From a virus, in the IMG/VR virus record IMGVR_UViG_3300031379_000007, positions 1-41,985 of that record: 41,985 bases of DNA; one strand, 5' to 3'. The translations under genes were made by a program, and so were the position numbers. Positions 1 to 7,452 of the stretch are shown here, piece after piece (the first letter of the stretch is position 1; each line of letters starts with the position of its first letter). Below the pieces are notes generated by a model that was not told the DNA's origin, searched no databases, and saw only the letters and a program-made list of their open reading frames with translations.

Positions 1-1
1 T

Positions 2-577
2 GATCTCTCGTGGGCCAATCTCTCGCGGGCCAATCTCTCGGGGGCCAATCTCTCGTGGGCCGATCTCTCGCGGGCCGATCTCTCGGGGGCCGATCTCTCG
101 CGGGCCGATCTCTCGCGGGCCGATCTCTCGCGGGCCAATCTCTCGCGGGCCAATCTCTCGCGGGCCAATCTCTCGGGGGCCGATCTCTCGCGGGCCGAAG
201 GAATCGAAGCAGACCGCTGCACACCACTTCGTATGCTGCTGGAGCAGCCCGGCAAGATACGCGCGTACAAGCTCGTGACGCGCGAGGGTACCGGGCCGTT
301 CAACGGCGGCATCACATATCAGATCGGTAAGTCATACTCCGTGGATAACGCGGATACCGATGTGATGCAGCAATGCGCCGCCGGAATCAACGTCGCGACG
401 CTGGACTGGTGCCTCCGGGAATGGCAGCCAGGCTATCGTGTGCTGCTCATGGAATTCGAGGCGGCGGATATCGCAGCGATTCCCACCGCCACGGACGGCA
501 AGTTCCGCCTGCACCGCTGCACGGTTGTGGGCGAGAAAGACATCTCCGCGCTAGTGAAGCCATCGGAAGCCGCATGA
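2..577 (+). CDS. Pentapeptide-repeat protein with C-terminal phage domain (5' partial)
   Basis: The frame is open from base 2 and has no start in the window, so the N-terminus is missing. Bases 2-197 read as 13 tandem pentapeptides of the form (D/N)LS(R/G/W)A, the canonical pentapeptide-repeat consensus that folds as a right-handed quadrilateral beta-helix. A linker follows, then about 115 residues beginning near the internal ATG at 233. That part contains Y-K-L-V-T, a GGITY-IGK segment, a [17 protein letters not shown] stretch and a DGKFR-hRC-hVGEKD end. I recall such a C-terminal domain following pentapeptide repeats in other phage and bacterial proteins, but its function is unknown. Calling only 233-577 would lose the repeat domain. 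The stop overlaps the next ATG (ATGA). Confidence 0.75.
   Translation, partial: DLSWANLSRANLSGANLSWADLSRADLSGADLSRADLSRADLSRANLSRANLSRANLSGADLSRAEGIEADRCTPLRMLLEQPGKIRAYKLVTREGTGPFNGGITYQIGKSYSVDNADTDVMQQCAAGINVATLDWCLREWQPGYRVLLMEFEAADIAAIPTATDGKFRLHRCTVVGEKDISALVKPSEAA
3..197 (+). repeat. 13 tandem copies of a 15-bp repeat
   Basis: The unit is ATCTCTCGNGGGCCR. Copies differ only at N (T, C or G) and the final R (A or G). Read in the frame of the gene above, the variable sites change one residue (Arg, Gly or Trp) and switch Asp to Asn. The array reaches the window edge, so the true copy number is unknown. The near identity suggests recent expansion or ongoing homogenisation, and such an array can also break an assembly. 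Confidence 0.95.
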
Positions 578-654
578 CACATAGGATCGTGGTATTCGCC
601 GTCGGTCACTACCGGCCCGGCAAGGGCTGGACCATCTGGAGGACGCTCAAATGA
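574..654 (+). CDS. 26-residue coupled mini-ORF
   Basis: The ATG overlaps the stop of the pentapeptide gene and the TGA overlaps the ATG of the ERF gene, so it sits exactly between two coupled genes with ATGA overlaps on both sides. The product would be a small basic peptide starting [10 protein letters not shown]. No family is recognised. It may be a real microprotein or only a ribosome relay that keeps the two larger genes coupled. Confidence 0.4.
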   Translation: MTHRIVVFAVGHYRPGKGWTIWRTLK

Positions 655-1400
655 GCGACGCGGAGAAGAGCAACATGGAGCAGGAAACCGGAACAAGCGT
701 CGCGACGGTCGGACCAACCGTCGAAGACATGATGGTCATGGCGATCCAGCGCGGCCCAGAAGGTGTGGAGGCGTTGGAGCGGCTGGTCGCGCTCAAGCAA
801 CGGATGGAGGATCGCGCCGCCGAGATCGCGATGGCCGAAGCCCTCGCCGCCTTCCAACGCGACTGTCCGCCGGTTCCCCGGATCCGCACGGCAGAAGTGA
901 AGAAGGACGGGAGGAAGCAGTACGAATATCACTTCGCCCCGCTCGAAGAGATCGTGCGGGTGATCCATCCGCACCTAACGGCGCACGGCCTGTCCTATAC
1001 ACACGACGGCGAGGTGAATGACGGGACCGTGAGGACGGTCTGCACGCTTCACCACGTCGCGGGGGCCAGGCGTACCGCCACGTTCACCGGCCCAATCGAC
1101 GCATCGGGCGGAAAGAATCCCATCCAGCAGATCGGGTCCGCCCGCTCCTACGGTCGCCGCTACTCCCTCATGGACGTGCTTGGGCTCGTCACGGAGGATG
1201 ACGACGATGGCGCCGGTCCCGATGAAGCCAAGCCCATCAGCGACCAGCAGCTCGCCGATCTTCAGGCGCTCATGGATGAGTTGAAGACGGACAGGGCGAA
1301 GATGCTACAGCACTTCGACATCGAATCCTTGGCCGACCTTCCGGCGGATCGCTACGGAGAGGCCATGCAGATCCTTGAGGAGCGTAGGAGCCGTCGGTGA
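651..1400 (+). CDS. ERF-family single-strand annealing protein
   Basis: The 249-residue product has the hallmarks of the ERF superfamily of phage recombinases. The first ~60 residues are helical, followed by a K-Q-Y-E-Y-H-F-A-P-L-E-E-I segment, a P-H-L-T-A-H-G-L-S-Y core, and the signature GSARSYGRRYSLMDVLGL near residues 162-180 with an acidic stretch after it. ERF proteins bind single-stranded DNA and anneal complementary strands during recombination and concatemer or circle formation. The adjacent YqaJ exonuclease is the usual partner that makes the single strands. The C-terminal helical tail is variable in the family. The start ATG overlaps the preceding stop. Confidence 0.9.
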   Translation: MSDAEKSNMEQETGTSVATVGPTVEDMMVMAIQRGPEGVEALERLVALKQRMEDRAAEIAMAEALAAFQRDCPPVPRIRTAEVKKDGRKQYEYHFAPLEEIVRVIHPHLTAHGLSYTHDGEVNDGTVRTVCTLHHVAGARRTATFTGPIDASGGKNPIQQIGSARSYGRRYSLMDVLGLVTEDDDDGAGPDEAKPISDQQLADLQALMDELKTDRAKMLQHFDIESLADLPADRYGEAMQILEERRSRR

Positions 1401-2287
1401 AGATCCTGACGATGGAGCAGGGTTCGCCCCAATGGATCGTGGCGCGCATCGGGATTCCAACCGCCAGTCAGTTTCATCGGATCATGACGCCCGAGCGGCT
1501 CGACTACTCTAAGGCCGCCGAAGGCTACGTCTGCGAGCTGCTCGCCGAACTCACACTCAACGCCTCGTTGGATGATTCATGGACCACGGCTTACATGGAA
1601 CGCGGCCAGGAGCTTGAGGGCGAGGCGAGATCGTGGTACGAGCTGACGCGCGATGTAAGCGTCCGTCAGGTCGGGTTCGTGTTCCGCGACGATGGCCGGG
1701 TCGGTTGCTCGCCGGACGGACTCGTGGAGCCGAACGGCGGAATCGAGATCAAGTGCCTATCGGCCAATCGTCACATCGAGATGGTGGTGGGCGGCTTCCC
1801 AGCAAAGATGACGCAGGTCCAGGGCAACATCTGGCTTTGCGAGCGCGAGTGGTGGGATGTGATCGCGTACAACCCCGGCATGCCGAAGGCAGTCATCCGG
1901 GTCTGGCGCGACGAGAACTACATCAAGGCGCTGGCGAAATGCGTTGCCCGCTTCCTGGACACGCTCGACAAGGCGAAGGCCAAGCTCACGGAGATCGGCC
2001 CAAGCGCATTCAGGGAGATCCGACCGAAGGACCCGAAGGACACAACGGCCGCCGTTGAGCCAGACCCCAACGCCATGACGCTAGACGACATCGACGCGCT
2101 GCGTCTCGATCTGGCCGAGGCCCGGCGCATCGGGGTTCTGTACGATACCCACGAGGCCCGTGTGCTCAAATGGGCGAAAGAGGGGGATTGGCTCCAGGCC
2201 CGAATGGCCTGGACTGCGGTGAAGAACGCACTCGCCCATCCCGAGAGATACAGCCCACTGCCGGAAGGGCTTGGGGTCGTCCCGTGA
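1397..2287 (+). CDS. YqaJ-like viral recombinase exonuclease
   Basis: The 296-residue product matches the lambda-exonuclease/YqaJ nuclease family. An N-terminal GIPTASQF motif precedes a GQELEGEAR helix. The PD-(D/E)xK core is visible as Asp107 in GCSPDGLV and Glu117-x-Lys119 in GGIEIKC, and a glutamine motif QVQGNIWLC follows. Members degrade one strand of double-stranded ends and load the annealing protein, here most likely the ERF protein encoded just upstream. The GTG start overlaps the ERF stop. The last ~100 residues are helical and specific to this protein. Confidence 0.9.
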   Translation: MKILTMEQGSPQWIVARIGIPTASQFHRIMTPERLDYSKAAEGYVCELLAELTLNASLDDSWTTAYMERGQELEGEARSWYELTRDVSVRQVGFVFRDDGRVGCSPDGLVEPNGGIEIKCLSANRHIEMVVGGFPAKMTQVQGNIWLCEREWWDVIAYNPGMPKAVIRVWRDENYIKALAKCVARFLDTLDKAKAKLTEIGPSAFREIRPKDPKDTTAAVEPDPNAMTLDDIDALRLDLAEARRIGVLYDTHEARVLKWAKEGDWLQARMAWTAVKNALAHPERYSPLPEGLGVVP

Positions 2288-2664
2288 AGCGTAGCGGCCC
2301 ACCAGCCCGGCACACGCCGCTCCATCGGATGGCCGAGCTACAGCGGCGCAGCTTCCTGCATGCCGTCAACCCGGAGCGCAAGGCGAAACTGTATGAGCGC
2401 AACTACGGGGAGAAGGCGGATTGGATTCGGTCGCTACCGTGTCTCGTTTGCGGGGCCCGCCCGTGCGACGCAGCCCACGTCAAGTCACGTGGTGCGGGTG
2501 GCACATCGGCCGACCTCGTTCCGCTCTGCCACGCTCATCACATGGAGCAGCACGCCATAGGTGTCTGCACGTTCGAGGCCCGCTACGACGTGGACCTGAC
2601 CCTTGAGGCACACGATTTCCATTCACAGTGGGAATCACAGTGGGAACGGGAGGCAGCAGCATGA
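2284..2664 (+). CDS. HNH-type zinc protein (DUF968/Ref-like)
   Basis: The 126-residue product has a basic N-terminus, then CLVCGARPCDAAHVKSRG, a GGTSADLVPLC segment and HAHHMEQH. This is the pattern of small phage HNH nucleases of the DUF968/Ref type: a CxxC knuckle, an A-H-V/I-K first histidine, and a C-xx-HH-xx-xH closing motif. Such proteins cut DNA and often sit in recombination modules, as here directly after the YqaJ gene. The GTG start at 2284 overlaps the preceding stop by GTGA. An upstream start near 2170 would only extend into the exonuclease gene. Nuclease activity is inferred. Confidence 0.75.
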   Translation: MKRSGPPARHTPLHRMAELQRRSFLHAVNPERKAKLYERNYGEKADWIRSLPCLVCGARPCDAAHVKSRGAGGTSADLVPLCHAHHMEQHAIGVCTFEARYDVDLTLEAHDFHSQWESQWEREAAA

Positions 2665-2987
2665 CCGCGACAACCCGCCGCGCCCTCGTGAGGGTGCAGC
2701 ACGCAGCGCGCCGGCTCGTGCAGGCCGTATCCGCGCTTCGGCCGAAGGAGCAGAAGGCGATGCCATTCGTGACGAAACTGCTCATCTGGCCGACGTGGTT
2801 GGCCTCACGGCTCCTCGCCTGGTCGCTCCGCAAGATCGAAGCCGACAAGCCGAAGAGCCGGCCGCAATCCAAGCCCGCGCCGACGCTCGCCTCGGTGGGC
2901 GACTACCGCACTGACGACGCGGCCGATGAGGCGCGCGACGTGGCCCGCGAGATGCGTGAAGCGTCGGAGTCGTGGAGAGAACTATGA
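2661..2987 (+). CDS. Hypothetical protein with hydrophobic segment
   Basis: The 108-residue product is not recognised. It has a basic N-terminal helix (residues 1-25), a hydrophobic tryptophan-rich segment around residues 37-55 (FVTKLLIWPTWLASRLLAW), a Pro/Lys-rich linker and an acidic helical tail. The hydrophobic stretch could be an amphipathic membrane-associated helix. ATGA overlaps at both ends place it firmly in the operon after the recombination genes. Confidence 0.6.
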   Translation: MTATTRRALVRVQHAARRLVQAVSALRPKEQKAMPFVTKLLIWPTWLASRLLAWSLRKIEADKPKSRPQSKPAPTLASVGDYRTDDAADEARDVAREMREASESWREL

Positions 2988-3262
2988 CCGCGCTCCCGTT
3001 CCCAGACCAGGACCCGGCCGAGCTTCGAGCCGTGGCCGTGCGTGAGATCTGTGAACGTGTACGCACGGCGCACGACCGCTACCGCCGCGCGTGGGATCGG
3101 TATTTCCGCAGGGCACTTCATGGGTCCGCGCAGGATGAGCACCGTGACGTGCTCCTGGCCGAGCGGGACTTTTTCGCCACGCTCCATCGTGCGCGCGCCA
3201 CCATACTGGACGCGCTCGAGGCCGCAGAGGTCGCCGTGATCCACGAGACGCGCCATGGCTGA
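2984..3262 (+). CDS. Small helical hypothetical protein
   Basis: The 92-residue product is almost entirely helical and charged, with many Arg, Glu and Ala residues and no cysteines. No family is recognised. It begins at an ATGA overlap with the upstream gene, and its stop lies inside the ATGGCTGA overlap with the next one. Confidence 0.6.
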   Translation: MTALPFPDQDPAELRAVAVREICERVRTAHDRYRRAWDRYFRRALHGSAQDEHRDVLLAERDFFATLHRARATILDALEAAEVAVIHETRHG

Positions 3263-3527
3263 GCTCTGCAAGTACTGCCACCGGCCGCTCGCGCTCTGCC
3301 GAATCCCGGTAGACCAGAACTGGCCGCAGCGCGCACAGGAAGCCTACGCGCGGGCGAAGCTCACCCACGCCTACACCTGCGACATCGGGCAGAAGCTGGA
3401 TCTGGTCGCCACCGGCGGCTGGTGTTACTCACGCGCCCGGTTCGACAGGGGCTGGAGCGGGCCGGCACTCACCGAGGCGGAACGCCGTGGTCTCACATCT
3501 GCACCGAAAGCGAGGTACGCACCATGA
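3255..3527 (+). CDS. Small cysteine-containing protein (possible zinc finger)
   Basis: The 90-residue product starts MAELCKYCHRPLALC and later has YTCDIG and GGWCYSRA. The CxxC-xn-C arrangement near the N-terminus suggests a metal-binding knuckle, but no family is recognised. It overlaps the upstream gene by 8 bases (ATGGCTGA) and the downstream gene by ATGA. Confidence 0.6.
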   Translation: MAELCKYCHRPLALCRIPVDQNWPQRAQEAYARAKLTHAYTCDIGQKLDLVATGGWCYSRARFDRGWSGPALTEAERRGLTSAPKARYAP

Positions 3528-4072
3528 CGAGAGTGAGGGCAGTACGGAAGTACAACGAAGGCTTTATGACAAGCGAGGCACTCGCCGAGAGTTTCACCGG
3601 CACCCCCTTCGCTGCCTGGGAATGGCCGACCGATGCGCCCCCTCCGTTCGACAAGCCGGAAGCGGCGCAGCGGGAGTGGCACCTTTGCGTGCTCGATACG
3701 TGCGTGCGGATCGTGGGTACTCCGAAGATTCGTGCGGGCCACTGGATGGCGCCGGCCATCTGGCAGTTCGGAGAGGGCTTCGTGCGTCTCTCCGACCTCC
3801 GTCCCGTGGAGGAGCCGAAGCCGTGCGAGCACGCGCTACGCTATGAGGCCGGCGGTTACATCGTATGCCCGAAGTGCGGTGCCGAGATCGGTGACCGCCG
3901 CACCGAACAGCGCAGACAAGTCAAGAGGCGGGCGAAAGACGAGAACCATCATCAGCTTGGGCGACGACAGTGGGGGGCGCACGGCTATAGCGGTCGTGGC
4001 GGAAATGACGCCCGGCGCCTTCGTCGGCGTGGTTTCGACCGCCGCTCCGGCAAGGAACGGAGGAAGTCGTGA
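3524..4072 (+). CDS. Hypothetical protein with zinc-ribbon-like and basic tail
   Basis: The 182-residue product has three parts: an N-terminal ~100 residues rich in Trp and Pro, a CEHALRYEAGGYIVCPKCGAEI segment near residues 105-126 that looks like a C/H-x-C-CxxC zinc ribbon, and a very basic tail with clustered RRR and GRGG motifs that could bind nucleic acid. The ATG at 3524 overlaps the preceding stop. Upstream in-frame starts would lie inside the previous gene. Function unknown. Confidence 0.6.
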   Translation: MTRVRAVRKYNEGFMTSEALAESFTGTPFAAWEWPTDAPPPFDKPEAAQREWHLCVLDTCVRIVGTPKIRAGHWMAPAIWQFGEGFVRLSDLRPVEEPKPCEHALRYEAGGYIVCPKCGAEIGDRRTEQRRQVKRRAKDENHHQLGRRQWGAHGYSGRGGNDARRLRRRGFDRRSGKERRKS

Positions 4073-4476
4073 GCCTGACCGCGCCGACCTCGCTGCTCCC
4101 GCTGTTCGCCCCGCGCTCAGGCGCGGAAGCCGAGCAACGTGCTGGCGCTTCCGTGCTGGACCGGATGGCGGATGCGAACCGGGCATGGCTCACGAGGATC
4201 CGGGCCGCGCTAGTGAGCATCTACGAGGCGCGCGTGGCCCGATGGGGCACAACCGATCCCCGGTCCTACGTCTGCGCTGACGATGCGGAGCGGCTTGCCC
4301 GCACGAATCCATACCTGGCCCTGCCAGCTGGCGCATCCCCGAACCTGATGGGCTCGGTATTCCGCACGGCTGAATGGGCGGCCATCGACCGGACCCATGT
4401 GAGTTCACAGCCGGGCTCACACGGCAATCTCCTTACTCGTTGGCGCTACGTCGGCACAGGGAATCAAGCCGCATGA
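4069..4476 (+). CDS. Hypothetical phage protein, winged-helix-like pattern
   Basis: The 135-residue product starts with a GTGA overlap. Its pattern is an N-terminal helix with LDRMADANRAWLTRIRAAL, a middle part of short helices, then GSVFRTAEWAAI and an end reading SSQPGSHGNLLTRWRYVG. The layout (helical domain, then a G-x-V-F-R strand, then S-x-x-x-SHG and R-x-x-x-W-R-Y) resembles small phage proteins of unknown function that look like winged helices. That comparison is from general memory only. It is the last gene before the tRNA region. Confidence 0.6.
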   Translation: MSLTAPTSLLPLFAPRSGAEAEQRAGASVLDRMADANRAWLTRIRAALVSIYEARVARWGTTDPRSYVCADDAERLARTNPYLALPAGASPNLMGSVFRTAEWAAIDRTHVSSQPGSHGNLLTRWRYVGTGNQAA

Positions 4477-4574
4477 CTACGCCTTCCGTGCGGTTGAGAA
4501 AGCGATGCCCGACCGCGAACGGGTCCACCTTCGGGTGTGATGGGCCTTACCCCACCGGCGAGGGGAGAGACACC

Positions 4575-4593
4575 GCCACGGCGTCCGCGTGGC
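4575..4593 (+). other. GC-rich hairpin in noncoding block
   Basis: GCCACG (4575-4580) pairs perfectly with CGTGGC (4588-4593) around a 7-nt loop. It lies in the noncoding stretch 4477-4622 together with a CACC-TTCG-GGTG mini-hairpin near 4530. No T-run follows, so a standard rho-independent terminator is not supported. It may be a processing or attenuation structure ahead of the tRNA. Confidence 0.4.
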
Positions 4594-4622
4594 ACCATCG
4601 TCGGGCACGGAAGGTCGAGAAG

Positions 4623-4694
4623 AGCAGGGTGGAGGAATTGGTACCTCGCCAGGCCCATAACCTGGAGGTCCCGGTTCAAGTCCGGGCCCTGCCA
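4623..4694 (+). tRNA. tRNA-Met (CAT), initiator-like features, no encoded CCA
   Basis: A full cloverleaf can be drawn. The acceptor pairs 4624-4629 with 4687-4692 (6 bp), leaving an A1xC72 mismatch. T8 is present, the D-arm is GAGG/CCTC with GG in the loop, and the anticodon stem is CCAGG/CCTGG with loop CCCATAA and anticodon CAT at 4656-4658. The variable loop has 4 nt, and the T-arm is CCCGG/CCGGG with loop TTCAAGT. A unpaired 1-72 position and an A11:T24 pair are traits of bacterial initiator tRNA. Only two of the usual three G:C pairs (30:40, 31:39) are present at the base of the anticodon loop, and C33 replaces the near-universal U33. Elongator Met or Ile2(CAT) cannot be excluded. Confidence 0.85.
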
Positions 4695-4695
4695 T

Positions 4696-4877
4696 ACGGT
4701 GCCGCCAGCGCGGGCCGCGATCGCTCCACCGCGAAGAGTAGTGCGGTCGGCGCGATAACGAGGGAGACGCGCCTTAGTTATGAACAGAGGGTTTTGACTA
4801 GAAACACGGCCGGCGTGGGGCCGCAACACCGCGTAGCCCGAACCCTCAGGGTTAGGGGTCCAATCCCCCGGCACCGT
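4696..4877 (+). ncRNA. Candidate structured RNA with tRNA-like ends
   Basis: The element starts 2 nt after the tRNA. ACGGTGCCG (4696-4704) is perfectly complementary to CGGCACCGT (4869-4877). Just inside the 3' end is a T-arm-like hairpin, GGGG-TCCAATC-CCCC (4855-4869), one base away from a common T-loop. Upstream of that is a second hairpin, AACCC-TCA-GGGTT (4841-4853), like a class II variable arm. An inner GGCGCG/CGCGCC stem lies near 4753-4777. The 182-nt length is too long for a plain tRNA and short for a tmRNA, and no tag-peptide frame was found. The whole 4477-5005 stretch lacks a credible protein gene. Confidence 0.4.
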
Positions 4878-5005
4878 TCGTCTATCAATTCCGCCGGGCC
4901 AGGGATCATGCGGGCTCTGGGATCGCACGCTCCACCGAACAGTCGGTCGGGAGAAGCTCCAACCCGTTTGCCCTGGTCCGGTAGATCGCACACGGAGAGT
5001 AACGT

Positions 5006-5218
5006 ATGCCGATGATAGCGAAGTGCGACGTCTGCGGCTGCAACGTCACGACGAACGCGGCCAAGGAAGGACTGTACAGCACGCGCGGCAAATTGACGGT
5101 GCGGGTCGAGGTCGTGCGGTCGAACGGCTCGCCCACGCCGATCATCTGCGCGCGTTGTATGCGATTGGCAGCGGCCTACGGCGAAACGTCCGAGCTCGCG
5201 ACGGTGGAAACCCCATGA
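5006..5218 (+). CDS. Small zinc-ribbon-like protein
   Basis: The 70-residue product has KCDVCGCNV near residue 6 and IICARCMRLA near residue 47, two CxxC knuckles 40 residues apart that probably bind one zinc. A ribosome site GGAGAG lies 8 bases before the ATG. It is the first gene after the RNA block and so opens the next operon. No family is assigned and the role is unknown. Confidence 0.65.
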   Translation: MPMIAKCDVCGCNVTTNAAKEGLYSTRGKLTVRVEVVRSNGSPTPIICARCMRLAAAYGETSELATVETP

Positions 5219-5451
5219 TGGACGCCAAGACTCAGACGCGCATGGCCGCAGACCTGGGCGCTACCGGCTGGTGGTGGGCAGTCCAGCGTCGTGACGGGAG
5301 CGGCAACGTCAATCGCCTAGAAGCCGTGCCATGGGAGCGGGTGATCGCGGATCTCTTGCGGCTCGGCTATGTGCCGTGCGGCAACGGCCACGTCGCCCGC
5401 GTGGTGGGCACCATCGGAGCAACTGGTATCCAACCCAAAGATGGAGACTGA
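5215..5451 (+). CDS. Small hypothetical protein
   Basis: The 78-residue product begins at an ATGA overlap (a second ATG follows at 5218). It contains GATGWWWAVQRRDGSG and WERVIADLLRLGYVPCGNGHVARVVG, so it looks like a small alpha/beta fold. No family is recognised. It precedes the clamp-like gene by 3 bases. Confidence 0.55.
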   Translation: MMDAKTQTRMAADLGATGWWWAVQRRDGSGNVNRLEAVPWERVIADLLRLGYVPCGNGHVARVVGTIGATGIQPKDGD

Positions 5452-5454
5452 ACC

Positions 5455-6180
5455 ATGACGCAGATTGACGCCCTACCTCTCGCACGAATCGGTGCGGAGG
5501 ACTGCAAGGCCCTGAAGGCCGCCGTGTCAACCAAGGAGATCCGCCCGATCCTCAACAACGTGCTTCTGCGTGACGGCATCGCGGAGGCAACGAACGGTCG
5601 CGTTCTCGTGCGGGTCCCGATGGTGGGGCCTGGCGGCGAGGAGTTCGCGCTCCCGGCTGACTGCAAGGGCAACCGTTTCCTGCTGCACCGCTCCGCCCTG
5701 GAGCACGTCAAGAGCGGGACGGCGCTCGAAGTGGACATGCGGACCGGGGAGGTCTGGGTCGTCGCGGCCGAGGGCCAGAAGGACGGCTACCCAATCGAGC
5801 TGCCCGACGCGGCGATCGAGACGGAGGGCGTGAAGTATCCGAACACCGACTCGGTTCTGCCCGACGTGGATGAGGACTACCGACGCCTCCGGCTCGGCGC
5901 GCCCGTCCTCAAGGCGATGCTCGCCTTTGCGGGCGGCACGGGGAAACATGCCGGGTCGCTATCGCTCATGATTCCGCCCGAGAAGGATGACGATGGCTGC
6001 ATTGCGACGGCCCTGACATTCCGCCAGCGCGGCGAGCGGCCCCGGACCGGACTCGTCATGCCGATGCGCGAGTTCGACGAAGGTGCAGACGCCCCCGAAC
6101 CGTCCGACGACGATGGGGCCAGCGAACCCGAGCCGGTCGACCCAAACCAGGCCGACGCCTTCGCGGACGATGCGGCATGA
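5455..6180 (+). CDS. Sliding-clamp (DnaN)-like protein
   Basis: The 241-residue product shows clamp-like signatures: RPILNNVLLRDGIAEATNGRVLVRVP near residues 25-55, a YPNTDSVLP segment near 128-136, and GLVMPMRE near 200, which resembles the C-terminal MPMR motif of bacterial beta clamps. It is shorter than bacterial DnaN (about 370 residues), as expected for a divergent phage version with fewer domains, and it ends in an acidic tail of ~40 residues. Clamps tether DNA polymerase to the template. No polymerase gene is in the window, so it may serve the host enzyme or one encoded outside the window. Confidence 0.65.
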   Translation: MTQIDALPLARIGAEDCKALKAAVSTKEIRPILNNVLLRDGIAEATNGRVLVRVPMVGPGGEEFALPADCKGNRFLLHRSALEHVKSGTALEVDMRTGEVWVVAAEGQKDGYPIELPDAAIETEGVKYPNTDSVLPDVDEDYRRLRLGAPVLKAMLAFAGGTGKHAGSLSLMIPPEKDDDGCIATALTFRQRGERPRTGLVMPMREFDEGADAPEPSDDDGASEPEPVDPNQADAFADDAA

Positions 6181-6254
6181 TAGCTGACGGCGTGGTACGC
6201 GACTCATCGGACCCGGCGCAGGTGTCGTGGGTGCCGGATAAAGAGGGGGCATAG
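6177..6254 (+). CDS. 25-residue coupled mini-ORF
   Basis: ATGA overlap with the clamp-like gene; the TAG ends 1 base before the GTG of the methyltransferase gene. The peptide begins [11 protein letters not shown] and shows no family. As at 574-654, it may be a relay peptide filling the gap between two larger genes. Confidence 0.3.
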   Translation: MIADGVVRDSSDPAQVSWVPDKEGA

Positions 6255-6255
6255 C

Positions 6256-7452
6256 GTGCAGCCCTACTACTCCGACTCGCACGTCCAGATTTTCCACGCC
6301 GACTGTCGGGAAGTGCTGCCCACGCTCGCACCCGTGGAGACATGCATCACCGATCCGCCCTACGGCCTGAGCTTCATGGGCAAGGATTGGGACCATGGCG
6401 TACCGGGCGAACACTTCTGGCGGCTGATCGCGGACGCGCTCCTGCCCGGTGCCATGTGCCTCGCCTTCGGTGGGACGCGCACGCACCACCGGCTCATGGT
6501 GGCGATGGAGGACGCGGGCCTTGAGATCCGCGACTGCCTTATGTGGCTCTATGGCTCTGGGTTTCCGAAGTCGCTCGCGTTGGACAAGGCAATAGATAGG
6601 GCGGCGGGCGCCGAGCGGGAGGTGGTGGGCATGACACTCCACGCACCCGGCATCGGAAACAGGACGGAAGGACACTACACCGTCGGGGGTACCGAGGCAA
6701 AGCGCATACAAATAACCGCCCCCGCGACCGACGCCGCCCGCCTCTGGCACGGCTGGGGCACGGCGCTGAAACCTGCATGGGAGCCCATCATCCTCGCCAT
6801 GAAGCCGCTGGCTGGCACGTTCGCAGAGAACGCGCTGGCGCATGGGGTCGCGGGGCTGAACGTGGACGGGTGCAGGATCGCAGGACTAATCGGCGGTAAT
6901 CCCATGCGGTTTGCCAAGACGGACGGTGGGTGTTTCGCGCACTTCAAGACGCCGCCAATGGTTCGTGCATCCGGTCGCTGGCCCGCGAACCTCGTGCTAG
7001 ACGAGGAGGCGGCCCGGTTGCTGGACGAGCAAAGCGAACAGGAAATGCACGGCGCCGGGCATGCCAGAACGGGAAGCGCGGACCCACGGCCCGTTAACTA
7101 TCGCGGAAGCGTTCCGCTGGCACCGCCCGGCAACACGGGATGGATGCACCGCTTTGGCGACTCCGGCGGCGCCTCCCGCTTCTTCTACACCGCGAAGGCG
7201 AGCCGCTCCGACCGGGGCGAGGGCAATTCGCATCCCACGGTGAAGCCGTCCGACCTCATGGCGTGGCTCTGCCGACTCACCGCAACCCCCACTGGGGGCA
7301 CCGTGCTAGACCCCTTCATGGGCTCGGGCACAACGCTGGTGGCCGCCAAGGAAACGGGCCGCAAGGCCATCGGAATCGAACTTGACGAGAAGTGGTGCGA
7401 GGTCGCCGCCCGCCGCTGCAGCCAGGAAGTGCTAGACCTGGGGACCGCATGA
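6256..7452 (+). CDS. DNA N4-cytosine/N6-adenine methyltransferase
   Basis: The 398-residue product is a beta-class amino-methyltransferase, with the catalytic motif before the cofactor motif. TDPPYGLSF (catalytic DPPY at residues 33-36) comes first. [30 protein letters not shown] (from residue 351), which forms the S-adenosylmethionine pocket, comes at the end. In between are a [15 protein letters not shown] segment and [10 protein letters not shown], typical of phage solitary enzymes. No cognate nuclease is adjacent, so it probably protects phage DNA from host restriction. The GTG start follows a purine-rich AAAGAGGGGG site. Confidence 0.88.
   Translation: MQPYYSDSHVQIFHADCREVLPTLAPVETCITDPPYGLSFMGKDWDHGVPGEHFWRLIADALLPGAMCLAFGGTRTHHRLMVAMEDAGLEIRDCLMWLYGSGFPKSLALDKAIDRAAGAEREVVGMTLHAPGIGNRTEGHYTVGGTEAKRIQITAPATDAARLWHGWGTALKPAWEPIILAMKPLAGTFAENALAHGVAGLNVDGCRIAGLIGGNPMRFAKTDGGCFAHFKTPPMVRASGRWPANLVLDEEAARLLDEQSEQEMHGAGHARTGSADPRPVNYRGSVPLAPPGNTGWMHRFGDSGGASRFFYTAKASRSDRGEGNSHPTVKPSDLMAWLCRLTATPTGGTVLDPFMGSGTTLVAAKETGRKAIGIELDEKWCEVAARRCSQEVLDLGTA

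Noticed and set aside
3-197. CRISPR array
   Set aside because: Units are 15 bp, directly abutting, with no spacers; they encode protein repeats.
10-330. A (Q/R)SL(A/G)G repeat protein in another frame of the 15-bp array
   Set aside because: The array is open in several frames because its unit is a multiple of 3. Only the frame ending at 577 gives the canonical pentapeptide consensus and a recognisable downstream domain.
4696-4877. tmRNA
   Set aside because: Ends pair and a T-arm is present, but the length is about half that of known tmRNAs and no tag frame ending in an ALAA-like peptide was found.
4473-5015. A forward open frame starting with ATGA overlap after the 4069 gene
   Set aside because: It runs through the whole tRNA and the structured RNA element, shows low-complexity basic composition and no family pattern; noncoding is more likely.
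5959-6843. Antisense frame across clamp and methyltransferase genes
   Set aside because: Spans two real genes in opposite strand with no motif or ribosome site.
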